Source: Archangium_A sp035910535 (lineage in GTDB: Bacteria > Myxococcota > Myxococcia > Myxococcales > Myxococcaceae). Taken from it: a DNA stretch of 64,000 nucleotides. The notes beneath the pieces were generated by a model that saw only the letters and a list, made by a program, of their open reading frames with translations, had not been told where the DNA came from and ran no database searches. The position numbers and the translations under genes are program-made. Positions 1 through 8,090 of the stretch are shown one piece after another. How positions within the stretch are numbered: position 1 is the stretch's first letter; each line of letters opens with the position of its first letter. The stretch covers positions 434,001 to 498,000 of the forward strand of contig JAMHXF010000090.1 in the NCBI GenBank assembly GCA_035910535.1. Reading direction: 5' to 3'.

Positions 1-1632
1 TTGAACATGGTGCTCGGCAACCGTCGGCCGTCGCTCACCGCGTCGGTGGGCGGCACTCCGGTGACGATGCTCAACGCCGACGAAGGCGACGACGTCTCTG
101 TCACGTTCGACTTCAGCGACCCCGACGGGAACCTCGGCGCGGGCACCTTCGAGCTGCGCGACGCGCAGAACGTCATCGTCGCGGGCGGCACGTTCAGCAC
201 CTCGACGGGTACGTACACCGTCAACTGGACGGCTTCCCAGACCGCACAGCGCGGAGGCCCGTACACGCTCACCGCCAGCGTCTCCGACCCGGAGTTCACC
301 ACCAGCCGCACGGTGAACATCGTCATCGCCGGTGTGAACGTCGCGCCGTCGGCGCCGCTGCTGTTCTCGCCCGACGCGGGCAGCACGGTGACGACGCGCA
401 CGCCGAGCCTCGCGTGTCTCGAGGCCACCGACGTCGACGAAGAGACGCTGGTCTACGAGTTCGAGTTGACGTGGGGCGACGGTGGCGTGCAGCGCGGCAC
501 GGTGGCGGGCGTCGACGGCGGCTGGCGCGCTGACGCCGGAGCGGCGCCGACGGTGGTGTACGCGGCCACCGCGCTCCCCGAGAACTCGTTGGTGACGTGG
601 CGCGCGCGCGCGTTCGATGGCGTGGCGCTCAACGGCACCAGCGTGTGGAGCGATGCGTGGACCTTCTTCGTCGACTCCATCAATGACCCGCCGGGCACGC
701 CGGTGCTGAACAAGCCCGCCGACGGTGAAGAGCTGCCGGGGCGCCGCGCCACGCTCGAGGCGACGAACCCCGCAGACCCTGAAGGTGAGGCCGTCACGCT
801 GCACTTCGAGGTGGCCACCGACGTCACGTTCAACAACGTGGTGGTGAGCAGCGGCGCGGTGCCGACGACGGCGGGCTCGTTGAACACGCTCTTCACCGTG
901 CCGATGGACCTGAGCTGGGGCACCACCTACTTCGGCCGTGTCACCGCCACCGACGCGCGCGGCGCCAGCAGCCCGCGCAGCAACGTGAATGAGTTCCGCA
1001 TTCGCATGAACTCCAGCCCCACGCCGCCGGTGTTGAGCGCGCCCTTCGCTGCGTGTGGCGTGTCGACGACGTTCAACCTGGCGCCGGTCGAAGTCGTGGT
1101 GGCCAACGTGAGCGACGTGGAGCTGGACACCATCAACGTCGAGGCGAAGCTCTTTCTCGCGGGAGCCGACCCGCTCACCGCCACGCCGATTTTCTCGCAG
1201 ACGGTGACGCAGTCGGGGGCGACCGACACCACGTTCTCGCTCGCCGGTGTGCAGTGGCTCGAAGACACGCAGTACCGCCTGCGCGTGCGGTTCCTCGACG
1301 GCTTCAACATGACCGCGTGGACGGAGTGCGTCTTCACGCTCGACGCGATGATGAGCGGCACTGGCGGTGGCTCAGGCACCGGCGGCGGCAGCGCGATGGG
1401 TGGAGGCCAGGCGACCGGCGGCGGGGTCGCGACGGGCGGCGGCTCGGCAACCGGCGGTGGCGTCGCGACGGGCGGCGGTGACGGCGGAGGCGAGGGTGGT
1501 GGCGCTGGCGGCGGCGCTGGCGGCGGTGAGGTCGTCGCCAAGCCCGGCTGCGGCTGCACCACGGTTGATCCACTGGCGCCGCTCGCGTTGTTGCTCGGGC
1601 TCGTGGTGCGCCGGCGTCGCAGGATTTTCTGA
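1..1632 (+). CDS. MYXO-CTERM surface protein with Ig/Fn3-like repeats, 5' truncated
   Basis: The reading frame is already open at base 1, so the true start and signal peptide lie upstream. The visible 543 residues carry repeated beta-rich modules of about 100 residues, with recurring PxAPxLxxP and DPD/DxE phrases typical of Ig-like or fibronectin type III-like folds. A Gly/Thr/Ser-rich linker follows (about residues 452-512). The C terminus is a classic MYXO-CTERM signal: the GCGC motif, a hydrophobic stretch of Leu/Ala/Val, then RRRRR. In known myxobacterial proteins this tail is processed by a myxosortase, with the Cys retained for surface display. I infer a long, cell-surface adhesion or structural protein. 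No catalytic motif is visible in this part. Confidence 0.85.
   Translation: MNMVLGNRRPSLTASVGGTPVTMLNADEGDDVSVTFDFSDPDGNLGAGTFELRDAQNVIVAGGTFSTSTGTYTVNWTASQTAQRGGPYTLTASVSDPEFTTSRTVNIVIAGVNVAPSAPLLFSPDAGSTVTTRTPSLACLEATDVDEETLVYEFELTWGDGGVQRGTVAGVDGGWRADAGAAPTVVYAATALPENSLVTWRARAFDGVALNGTSVWSDAWTFFVDSINDPPGTPVLNKPADGEELPGRRATLEATNPADPEGEAVTLHFEVATDVTFNNVVVSSGAVPTTAGSLNTLFTVPMDLSWGTTYFGRVTATDARGASSPRSNVNEFRIRMNSSPTPPVLSAPFAACGVSTTFNLAPVEVVVANVSDVELDTINVEAKLFLAGADPLTATPIFSQTVTQSGATDTTFSLAGVQWLEDTQYRLRVRFLDGFNMTAWTECVFTLDAMMSGTGGGSGTGGGSAMGGGQATGGGVATGGGSATGGGVATGGGDGGGEGGGAGGGAGGGEVVAKPGCGCTTVDPLAPLALLLGLVVRRRRRIF
1357..1533 (+). repeat. Low-complexity GGC/ACC repeat encoding Gly-rich linker
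   Basis: Imperfect tandem units of about 18-24 bases, rich in GGCGGC, encode repeated (T/A)GGG(S/Q/V) segments immediately before the MYXO-CTERM motif. Such linkers usually space the folded domains away from the outer membrane anchor. The repeat is prone to slippage, so its length may vary between strains. Confidence 0.8.
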
Positions 1633-1658
1633 GCTTTGCTTGCTACAGGCGCAGCCCG

Positions 1659-2252
1659 ATGCGCGCCTCTCTCTTCGTTTTCGTGTTCGCCGCCTGTGGC
1701 CCCCAGATGATGACGCCTGACGCGGGCCAGGCCGACCCCTGCGTCGGCCCCACGAAGTCGCCGGAGATTCTCATCACCAACCCGGGCTTCGAGTGCGGCG
1801 AGGCCACGCCCACCGGGTGGAACGCCATCTACGGCACGCTCGCGCGGGCCGTCGGCGAAGGCCGCACCGGCGCCGCCGCGAAGCTCACTGTCAGCGCGGC
1901 CGGCGGTCGCTTCGCGTACACCACGACCATCGTGGGTGATGGCGCCGGTAAGACGTACTGCGCGCAGGCGTGGGTCAAAGGAACGGCGCCCATCGTGCGC
2001 ACGGTGCTGGTCAGCGCCCGGTCTGGAGGCGGTACGCAGCAGCGCTTCGCCGAGCCGCTCGACGGTGAATGGCAGAAGACGCCGCCGACGTCGGGCTTGA
2101 ATGTCACGGTGCCTGCGGGCGAGTCGCTGCAGCTGTTCTTCGAAGTCGACTCAGTGCTCAACAGCCCCACGGCGGCGAAGGCGGGCGACGTGGTGTACGT
2201 CGACGACGTCGATGTATGGGTTTCGTCTGGTCGATGTGACGAGGCGCGCTGA
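1659..2252 (+). CDS. Secreted lipoprotein with carbohydrate-binding-like beta domain
   Basis: This is a 197-residue protein. The short hydrophobic N terminus ends in an FAAC lipobox (Cys at residue 13), followed by a DAG-type linker, so it should be a lipoprotein. The mature part opens with NPGFE, then shows WNAIYG, a stretch of alternating hydrophobic residues, and ends in VVYVDDVDVW. This is the pattern of CBM4/9-like jelly-roll domains, in which 'NxGFE...W' starts the fold and 'xxxDDVxV' closes it. No catalytic residues are evident. It lies 26 bases after the upstream surface protein and is closed by its own terminator, so it may be co-transcribed with that gene. The carbohydrate ligand is unknown. 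Confidence 0.75.
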   Translation: MRASLFVFVFAACGPQMMTPDAGQADPCVGPTKSPEILITNPGFECGEATPTGWNAIYGTLARAVGEGRTGAAAKLTVSAAGGRFAYTTTIVGDGAGKTYCAQAWVKGTAPIVRTVLVSARSGGGTQQRFAEPLDGEWQKTPPTSGLNVTVPAGESLQLFFEVDSVLNSPTAAKAGDVVYVDDVDVWVSSGRCDEAR

Positions 2253-2269
2253 TCCACCGCGCGTTTTTT
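2244..2269 (+). terminator. Intrinsic terminator
   Basis: A CGCGC stem (2245-2249) pairs with GCGCG (2259-2263) and is followed directly by six T residues (2264-2269). The hairpin overlaps the stop codon of the upstream lipoprotein gene. It separates that gene from the respiratory cluster that starts about 110 bases further on. Confidence 0.6.
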
Positions 2270-2377
2270 GCGCCAGTAATTCCCTTGGAACGATGCGCAC
2301 CGTGTGCCAAATGGCCGCCCCGAACCGGGCGTGTCATTCGCACGTTCTGCGTCCCCATGCAGGAGCCGGAGCATCAC

Positions 2378-3028
2378 ATGCACGGAAAGTCGAAGTCGCT
2401 GAACCCGCTCATGCTCGCCAGCGTCGCGCTGGTGGCGGTGTTGAGCGGCTGCCGCCCTGATGGCGCGAAGAAAACGTTGCCGGGCAAAGAGCTCTACGCG
2501 GCGTGCGTCAACTGCCATGGCAAAGACGGCTACGGTCAGCAGAACATCGCGGCCCCCGCCATCGCTGGTTTGCCGGCGTGGTACCTCGAGGCGCAGTTCT
2601 ACAAGTTCCGCACCGGTGTTCGCGGCGCGCACCCCGACGACCTCGAAGGTCTTCGCATGCGCCCCATGTCGCGCCAGATGCTGGACGACGGTGAAATCAA
2701 GGCCGTCGTCGCCTACGTGGCGTCGATGCCTGTGAAGAACCAGGCCAGGACCATCGAGGGTGACGTCGTCGCCGGGGCGCAGTCGTACGCGACGTGCACG
2801 GCGTGCCACGGCCCCGACGGCAAGGGCAACCAGGCGCTCAACGCGCCGCCCATCGTCGGCCAGCACGACTGGTACCTCGTCAGCCAGATCAAGAAGTTCA
2901 AGACCGGCGTTCGTGGAGCGCACCCCAAAGACGTGACCGGCGCGCAGATGCGCCCGATGGCCATGACGCTGGCCGACGAGCAGGCCATGAAGAACGTGGT
3001 CGCCCACATCGGCACGCTGGCGAAGTGA
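2378..3028 (+). CDS. Diheme cytochrome c4-like lipoprotein
   Basis: This is a 216-residue diheme c-type cytochrome. The ATG at 2378 is chosen because AGGAGC lies about 12 bases upstream; earlier in-frame starts lack a ribosome site. The N-terminal signal ends in LSGC, so it is probably a lipoprotein. Heme motifs are CVNCH (C43, C46, H47) and CTACH (C140, C143, H144). The two halves are clear duplicates, each with a GVRGAHP(D/K)D segment and an MRPM segment that supplies the distal Met. Cytochromes c4 are periplasmic electron shuttles. Placement immediately before coxB suggests it feeds the oxidase or links alternative complex III to CuA. Confidence 0.9.
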   Translation: MHGKSKSLNPLMLASVALVAVLSGCRPDGAKKTLPGKELYAACVNCHGKDGYGQQNIAAPAIAGLPAWYLEAQFYKFRTGVRGAHPDDLEGLRMRPMSRQMLDDGEIKAVVAYVASMPVKNQARTIEGDVVAGAQSYATCTACHGPDGKGNQALNAPPIVGQHDWYLVSQIKKFKTGVRGAHPKDVTGAQMRPMAMTLADEQAMKNVVAHIGTLAK

Positions 3029-3036
3029 GACAAGCG

Positions 3037-3144
3037 ATGAGCGAAACGAACCCCGACGGGCTTTCCAAGACCATCTTCGTTCTCACCGCGGGGGGCGCCA
3101 TCGCCTTCTTCGCGGCGGTCTTCTTCTTCGTGCTGAGGAACTGA
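3037..3144 (+). CDS. Small single-TM protein of the oxidase operon
   Basis: This is a 35-residue protein with a polar N terminus (MSETNPDGLSK) and one transmembrane helix rich in Phe, Ala and Val, ending in FFFVLRN. It lies 8 bases after the cytochrome c4-like gene and 3 bases before coxB, in the same direction, so it is translated as part of the operon. Very small accessory subunits are common in heme-copper oxidases and their assembly systems. I recognise no family by sequence. A structural subunit or an assembly factor are equally possible. Confidence 0.7.
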   Translation: MSETNPDGLSKTIFVLTAGGAIAFFAAVFFFVLRN

Positions 3145-3147
3145 TCG

Positions 3148-3861
3148 ATGATCGACAAGTACGTCGAATCGGCTGCGACCTTCTCGGGTGACATTGATCA
3201 CCTGATCTTCATCGTCACCGCCATCGTGGGTTTCTGGTGGCTGCTCGCTGAGGTCGTCTTCTTCTATTTGATCATCCGCTACACGGCGCAGGAAGGCGTG
3301 CGCGCGAAGTACGTGGCCGGCGAAGACGCGAAAGAGAAGCGCTGGGTCGCCATTCCCCACTACGCGACGCTCGTCTTCGACGTGTTCATCATCGTCTCGG
3401 CGATTCGTGTCTGGCAGGAGGTCAAGCAGACCATGCCGCAGGCCGACGCCACGGTGCGCATCATCGCGCAGCAGTGGGCGTGGACGTTCATTCACCCCGG
3501 CGCCGACGGCAAGCTCGACACGGCCGACGACATTCGCCTCGTCGACGAGCTGCACGTCGAAAAGGGCAAGACGTACCACTTCGAGTTGCAGAGCCGCGAC
3601 GTGCTCCACAGCTTCTCGGTGCCCGTCTTCCGCCTCAAGCAGGACATCGTGCCCGGCCGCACCATTCGTGGCTGGTTCAAGCCCACGATGACCGGCGGCT
3701 TCGACATTCAGTGCACTGAAATCTGCGGCATCGGCCACGGGCTCATGCCGGCGCGCATTCTCATTCACTCTTCTGAAGACCACGCGGCGTGGGTGCTGAG
3801 CCAGACCCCGGCGACGGCGGCCCTCACCACTCCGACCGAGCAGACCGGAGGCATGCCATGA
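3148..3861 (+). CDS. coxB: Cytochrome c oxidase subunit II
   Basis: This is 237 residues. Two N-terminal transmembrane helices (about 18-45 and 70-92) are followed by a periplasmic cupredoxin domain. All CuA ligands are present: H154 in DVLHSFSVP, then C189, C193, H197 and M200 in CTEICGIGHGLM. It accepts electrons from cytochrome c and passes them to heme a in subunit I. Unlike caa3-type subunit II, there is no C-terminal heme c domain, because no CxxCH follows the cupredoxin. Its stop codon overlaps the coxA start in an ATGA arrangement, so the two are translationally coupled. Confidence 0.96.
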   Translation: MIDKYVESAATFSGDIDHLIFIVTAIVGFWWLLAEVVFFYLIIRYTAQEGVRAKYVAGEDAKEKRWVAIPHYATLVFDVFIIVSAIRVWQEVKQTMPQADATVRIIAQQWAWTFIHPGADGKLDTADDIRLVDELHVEKGKTYHFELQSRDVLHSFSVPVFRLKQDIVPGRTIRGWFKPTMTGGFDIQCTEICGIGHGLMPARILIHSSEDHAAWVLSQTPATAALTTPTEQTGGMP

Positions 3862-5588
3862 GCAGCACCACCGCCGACAGCCACGGCCATGGGCACGACG
3901 CCCACGGCGACGGGGCGCACGGTCACCACGCCGAGCCGAACTTCTTCCTCAAGTACTTCTGGTCGACTGATCACAAGATCATCGGCATGCAGTACCTGTT
4001 CACCGGCATGTTCATGGCGCTCGTGGGCGGCTTCGCCGTGTACGTGTTCCGCATGCAGCTCGCGTTTCCCGGCATGAGCGTGCCGGGCTACGGCCGCGTC
4101 TCGGCGACCGACTACAACGCGCTCGTCACCACGCATGGCTCGGTGATGATCTTCTGGGTCGCGATGCCCGTGCTCATCGCCGCGTTGGGGAACTACCTGA
4201 TTCCCCTGATGATCGGCTGCGACGACATGGTGTTCCCGCGGCTCAACCGCCTGAGCTACCAGCTGTTCCTGATCAGCATCATCATTCTGTTCGCCTCGTT
4301 CTTCGTCGACGGCGGCGCCTTCGGTGGCGCGTGGACGAGCTACCCACCGCTCTCGTCGAAGGCTGAATACAACCTCACGCCTGCCGGCGCGCCGCTGTGG
4401 CTGCTGGCCGTGGTCTTCGAGTTCGCGGCCTTCCTGCTGGGCGGCATCAACTTCGTCACCACCGTGATGAACAGCCGCGCGCCGGGCATGAAGATGTTCG
4501 ACGTGCCGATGGTCATCTGGATGATCATCATCGCCTCGATTCTCTTCATGGCCTCGGTCGGCCCGTTGGTCGCAGGCGCGGTGATGCTGCTGTTCGACCA
4601 GACCTTGAACACCGGCTTCTTCGACCCCAACAAGGGCGGAGACCCGATTCTCTGGCAGCACCTCTTCTGGTTCTTCGGCCACCCCGAGGTGTACGTGGTG
4701 CTGTTGCCCGCCATGGGCATCGTGGCGGAGGTCGTCACCACGTTCGCGCGCAAGAAGCTCTTTGCGTACAAGACGGTGCTCTACACGGCGGTCGGCACGG
4801 GCGTGCTCGGCTTCTTCGTGTGGGCGCACCACCAGTTCATCGCCGGCATCGACCCGCGCATGGCGAACATCTTCTCGGTGACGACGCTGCTCATCTCGAT
4901 TCCCGTCGCCGAAATGGTCTTCGTCTACATCGCGACGCTGTACGGCGGTTCGATTCGCCTGCAGACGCCGATGCTCTGGGCGCTGGCCTTCATCGCCGAG
5001 TTCTTGGTGGGTGGCGTCACCGGCATCTTCCTGGGCGCGTCGGGCGCAGACATCTACTTCCACGACACGTACTTCGTGCTCGCGCACTTCCACTACACGT
5101 TCTTCCCGATTGCCTTCATCGCGGTGTTCGCGGCGGTGACGTACTGGTTCCCGAAGATGTTCGGCCGCCACATGAACGAGACGTGGGGCAAGGTGCACTT
5201 CTGGGGCACCGTCATTCCCTTCAACGTCATCTTCATTCCGCTCTTCTTGCTGGGCGCGCGTGGTGATCACCGCCGCATCTACGACTACACGCACTTCCCC
5301 GACCTGATGAAGCCGGGCATGCAGGACCTCCGCATTCTGGCCACCGGCGCGCTCGTGACGCTGCTGGCGTTCCAGGCGGTGTTCCTCGTGAACTACTTCT
5401 ACAGCATGTTCAAGGGTCGCAAGGCCGACGCCAACCCGTGGAAGGCGAACACGCTCGAGTGGCAGGCGCCGTCGCCGCCGCCGCACGGCAACTTCCCCGA
5501 TGGTCTGCCCAACGTATACCGCGGGCCGTACGAGTTCAGTCACCCCGACCGCCAGGACGACTACTGGCCGCAGAACTCCGCGAGCTGA
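3858..5588 (+). CDS. coxA: Cytochrome c oxidase subunit I (aa3/A1-like) lacking K-channel lysine
   Basis: This is 576 residues with the usual 12-helix heme-copper core. The ATG at 3858 is preceded by CGGAGG. The N terminus is His-rich. Heme a ligands are H93 and H412, heme a3 is bound by H410, and CuB by H275, H324 and H325; H275 and Y279 sit in GHPEVY and would form the crosslink. D123 (DMVFPRLN) and E277 conserve the D-channel of A1-type enzymes. The K-channel lysine, 28 residues after the second CuB His (K362 in Rhodobacter sphaeroides), is M353, preceded by E352, in SIPVAEMVFVY. The usual sequence there is PTGIKVFSW. The enzyme reduces oxygen to water and pumps protons. Confidence 0.96.
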   Translation: MSSTTADSHGHGHDAHGDGAHGHHAEPNFFLKYFWSTDHKIIGMQYLFTGMFMALVGGFAVYVFRMQLAFPGMSVPGYGRVSATDYNALVTTHGSVMIFWVAMPVLIAALGNYLIPLMIGCDDMVFPRLNRLSYQLFLISIIILFASFFVDGGAFGGAWTSYPPLSSKAEYNLTPAGAPLWLLAVVFEFAAFLLGGINFVTTVMNSRAPGMKMFDVPMVIWMIIIASILFMASVGPLVAGAVMLLFDQTLNTGFFDPNKGGDPILWQHLFWFFGHPEVYVVLLPAMGIVAEVVTTFARKKLFAYKTVLYTAVGTGVLGFFVWAHHQFIAGIDPRMANIFSVTTLLISIPVAEMVFVYIATLYGGSIRLQTPMLWALAFIAEFLVGGVTGIFLGASGADIYFHDTYFVLAHFHYTFFPIAFIAVFAAVTYWFPKMFGRHMNETWGKVHFWGTVIPFNVIFIPLFLLGARGDHRRIYDYTHFPDLMKPGMQDLRILATGALVTLLAFQAVFLVNYFYSMFKGRKADANPWKANTLEWQAPSPPPHGNFPDGLPNVYRGPYEFSHPDRQDDYWPQNSAS

Positions 5589-5591
5589 ATC

Positions 5592-6170
5592 ATGAGCGCT
5601 TTTCGACCCATTGCGACTACGCGCAGTGCCACGGGTATCTCCACCGGCAAGTTGGCCGTGTGGTGGCTCATCGCCTCCGAAATCGTCATCTTCGGTGGCG
5701 TGCTGGGCAGCTACCTCATGCACCGCCTCGGGCACCCTGAGTGGGCGAGCCAGGCGGCGCACACCAACACCTGGGCCGGCGCGTTCAACACGCTGGTGCT
5801 GCTGACGTCATCGCTGGCCGCCGTGCTCGCGCACAACGCCGCCGAAATGAAAGACGGCAAGAAGGCCGCGAAGTACCTGTGGCTGACCATCGCCGGCGCG
5901 CTCATCTTCCTGGTGGTGAAGAGCCTCGAGTGGAGCAACGAGATCCACCACGGCTTCACCATCACCTCGCACACGTTCTGGTCGTTCTATTACACGGCCG
6001 CCGGCATTCACGGCCTGCACGTCATCATCGGCGCCATCATCATGGCGGTCATCGCGCGCGACGCGGCCAAGGGCATCGACCTGCAGCGCGTCGAAGCGGT
6101 GGGCCTCTACTGGCACTTCGTCGACATCGTGTGGATCTTCCTCTTTCCGCTTCTCTACATCGCCAAGTGA
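5592..6170 (+). CDS. coxC: Cytochrome c oxidase subunit III (first copy)
   Basis: This is 192 residues with about five transmembrane helices, the short bacterial form of subunit III. The landmarks are WWLIASEIVIFGG in the first helix, SLEW in the middle, HTFWSFYYTAAGIHGLHV with the conserved GxHGLHV motif, and a closing YWHFVDIVWIFLF. These match heme-copper oxidase subunit III. Subunit III stabilises subunit I and D-channel proton uptake. It begins 3 bases after coxA. A second, divergent subunit III-like gene lies at 6634. Confidence 0.93.
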   Translation: MSAFRPIATTRSATGISTGKLAVWWLIASEIVIFGGVLGSYLMHRLGHPEWASQAAHTNTWAGAFNTLVLLTSSLAAVLAHNAAEMKDGKKAAKYLWLTIAGALIFLVVKSLEWSNEIHHGFTITSHTFWSFYYTAAGIHGLHVIIGAIIMAVIARDAAKGIDLQRVEAVGLYWHFVDIVWIFLFPLLYIAK

Positions 6171-6178
6171 GCGCGCCC

Positions 6179-6625
6179 ATGTCTGACACGACGACTGCTC
6201 CGGCAGCCCACGACGCAGGTCACGGTGGTGGTGGCCACCACGAAGATCACACGCGGCAGTACGTGAAGATCTGGGCGATCCTCCTGGTGCTGCTGGTCAT
6301 CTCCATCATCGGCCCGGAGCTGGGTCACCCCATGCTCACGCTGGTGACGGCCTTCGGCATCGCCTTCGTGAAGGCGTACCTCGTCATCAAGCACTTCATG
6401 CACCTGACGGTCGAAAAGAAGTACGTCGGCTTCCTGATGCTGACGATGCTGGCCTTCATGCTGGTCTTCGTGGCCGGTGTTTCGCCCGACGTCATGAAGC
6501 ACTCCGGCCAGCGGTGGACGAACGACGCGGCCGAGGCGGTCGTGAAGAAGGGCCTGGCTGAAGACGGCCACGGCGGCGGCCACGACGAAAAGAAGCCGGC
6601 CGACGTTCCTCCTCCTCCGCACTGA
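6179..6625 (+). CDS. Cytochrome c oxidase subunit IV (prokaryotic type)
   Basis: This is 148 residues with three central transmembrane helices. The marker is the second helix with AFVKAYLVIKHFMHL, typical of bacterial cytochrome c oxidase subunit IV (COX4_pro / CyoD-like). Both tails are rich in His and Gly (AHDAGHGGGGHHEDH at the start, DGHGGGHDEKK near the end), as is the CoxA N terminus. It starts 8 bases after the first subunit III gene. Its role is probably structural stabilisation of the oxidase. The His-rich tails could bind copper or other metals, which is inference only. Confidence 0.85.
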   Translation: MSDTTTAPAAHDAGHGGGGHHEDHTRQYVKIWAILLVLLVISIIGPELGHPMLTLVTAFGIAFVKAYLVIKHFMHLTVEKKYVGFLMLTMLAFMLVFVAGVSPDVMKHSGQRWTNDAAEAVVKKGLAEDGHGGGHDEKKPADVPPPPH

Positions 6626-6633
6626 GAGCACCG

Positions 6634-7233
6634 ATGGAAGCGACCGCGACCGCGCCGAGCCAACCTGTTCCGCCGCCTCGGGTGCAGCGGCCGGTGTTGC
6701 CGAGCGCGGTGCTGGGAACGCTCATCTTCGTGGTCTCCGAGGTGATGTTCTTCTCGGGGCTCATTTCGGCGCACACCATTTCCAAGGCCGGCGCGCTGCC
6801 GGGCACCTGGCCCATGCCGGGGCAGCCGCGGTTGCCCGCTGAAGCCACCGCGCTCAACACCGTGCTGTTGCTGCTCTCGGGCGTGGTGCTGATCATCGGC
6901 GCGCGGCTGTGGAAGAAGCAGTCGCCCATCGCGCACTGGGTGACGCTGGCGGCGTGGGCGCTCGGCGCGGGCTTCGTGGCGTTGCAGGGCGTGGAGTGGG
7001 TCGCGCTGCTCGGCAGCGGGCTGACGCTGACGTCGAGCCCCATGGGCAGCTTCTTCTACATCATCGTCGGTGGGCACGCGCTGCACGCCGTCGTGGCGCT
7101 GGTGGCGCTGTTCATTTCGTGGCTGCAGATGGCGCGCGGCAAGCCGTCGAACGGCCTGTTCTTCGCCACGCAGACGTTCTGGTACTTCGTGGTGCTGATG
7201 TGGCCCGTCATCTACGCGCGGGTGTACTTCTGA
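6634..7233 (+). CDS. Second cytochrome c oxidase subunit III-like protein
   Basis: This is 199 residues with about five transmembrane helices. Features of the subunit III family are LIFVVSEVMFFSGLISAH in the first helix, the Trp-rich GVEW segment, FFYIIVGGHALHAVVAL (the GxHxLH motif) and a final helix FWYFVVLMWPVIY. It differs clearly from the copy at 5592, so this is not a recent duplication. It may form a second subunit III module, for example at an interface with alternative complex III. Its stop codon overlaps the next start (TGATG). Confidence 0.88.
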   Translation: MEATATAPSQPVPPPRVQRPVLPSAVLGTLIFVVSEVMFFSGLISAHTISKAGALPGTWPMPGQPRLPAEATALNTVLLLLSGVVLIIGARLWKKQSPIAHWVTLAAWALGAGFVALQGVEWVALLGSGLTLTSSPMGSFFYIIVGGHALHAVVALVALFISWLQMARGKPSNGLFFATQTFWYFVVLMWPVIYARVYF

Positions 7234-7454
7234 TGCGCGCGCTGGTTGCCGCGGTCGCGTCGTTGTCGACGCCAGCGCTGGCGTGCGCGGTGTGCGGCGC
7301 GGGCGAAGAGGCGTCGCAGGGCTCGTACGTGGTGATGACGCTCATCATCTCGGGGCTGCCGCTGGCCATGCTGGGCGGCATCGTCGGGTACATCGTCGTC
7401 AAGAGCCGCGCCGCGGCGCGCGAAGAGAAGCAAGTTGGCCCCACCGCCCCCTGA
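7233..7454 (+). CDS. Small membrane protein with exported CxxC motif
   Basis: This is 73 residues. A cleavable-looking signal (LVAAVASLSTPALA) is followed at once by CAVCGAGEE, then one transmembrane helix and a basic cytoplasmic tail. The CxxC would sit at the periplasmic membrane face. It is coupled by overlap to the upstream subunit III gene and overlaps the SCO-like gene by 20 bases. The context suggests copper delivery or thiol chemistry for CuA assembly. No named family is recognised, and the function is inference from position. Confidence 0.75.
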   Translation: MRALVAAVASLSTPALACAVCGAGEEASQGSYVVMTLIISGLPLAMLGGIVGYIVVKSRAAAREEKQVGPTAP

Positions 7455-8058
7455 ATCGGCGTCGGCGCTGCCCGAGCCCGGCGCGGGCTGGCGGCCGTAC
7501 GTCATCGCTTTTCTGATCGGCGCCGCGCTGCTGACGGTGTTGCCGTTGCTGCAGCGCCAGTTCCTCAAGGCGCCGGCGCCGGTGAAGCAGCTCGACGCGT
7601 GGTCGCTGACCTCGCTCTCCGGTGGAGCGGTCGGCTCGAGCGCGCTGGCGGGGCAGGTGGTGTTGCTCTCAGCCGAGCTGGGCGCGTGCGACGCGGCGTG
7701 CGTGCAGCGGCAGCTCGACTTCGGCACCGCCGTTCGCCACGTCGACGACCTGAAGAAGACGCCCATCACGCTGGTGACCGTCGTGGGGCCGCAGGCGAAA
7801 GAGGCCCTGGCCGCGCAGATCTCCGCGGGCACGTCAGCCTGGCGCTTCGCGGTGGCTGACGACGCCTTCACCGCGCAGATGCAGGCGGGCCTCGACGCGT
7901 TTCTGCCGCCGCCCGGCGCCGTGTTTGCCGGCACGCAGAGCATCGTGCTGATCGATCAGAACGACGCCATTCGCGGCTTCTGGCAGGCCGACGGCGTAGG
8001 CCGCGGCAACTCCATCAACGCGGCCCGTTTGCTGTCGAAAGAGGGCCCCCACCCGTAG
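7435..8058 (+). CDS. SCO1/SenC-like thioredoxin-fold protein
   Basis: This is 207 residues if translation starts at the TTG at 7435, where AGAGAAG lies close upstream. One N-terminal membrane anchor (about 23-40) precedes a thioredoxin-like domain. C84 and C88 form a CxxxC motif (LGACDAAC) at the SCO copper site position. In canonical SCO proteins a conserved His later in the fold (DHSxxxYLID) completes the copper site. Here the matching segment reads GTQSIVLIDQ, so that His is absent. It is the last gene before the intergenic gap and most likely acts in CuA assembly or as a thiol reductase for CoxB. Confidence 0.8.
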   Translation: MAPPPPESASALPEPGAGWRPYVIAFLIGAALLTVLPLLQRQFLKAPAPVKQLDAWSLTSLSGGAVGSSALAGQVVLLSAELGACDAACVQRQLDFGTAVRHVDDLKKTPITLVTVVGPQAKEALAAQISAGTSAWRFAVADDAFTAQMQAGLDAFLPPPGAVFAGTQSIVLIDQNDAIRGFWQADGVGRGNSINAARLLSKEGPHP

Positions 8059-8090
8059 TGCGGCTCATCGCCGTCATTGGTCGCCGTCAT

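Noticed and set aside
1357..1533. CRISPR-like periodicity
   Set aside because: The repeat is coding low complexity in frame with the MYXO-CTERM linker, not spaced repeats with unique spacers.
3765..5762. Long minus-strand frame opposite coxA
   Set aside because: Its composition is only Arg, His, Glu and Val; it is a shadow of coxA, and all heme-copper motifs lie on the plus strand.
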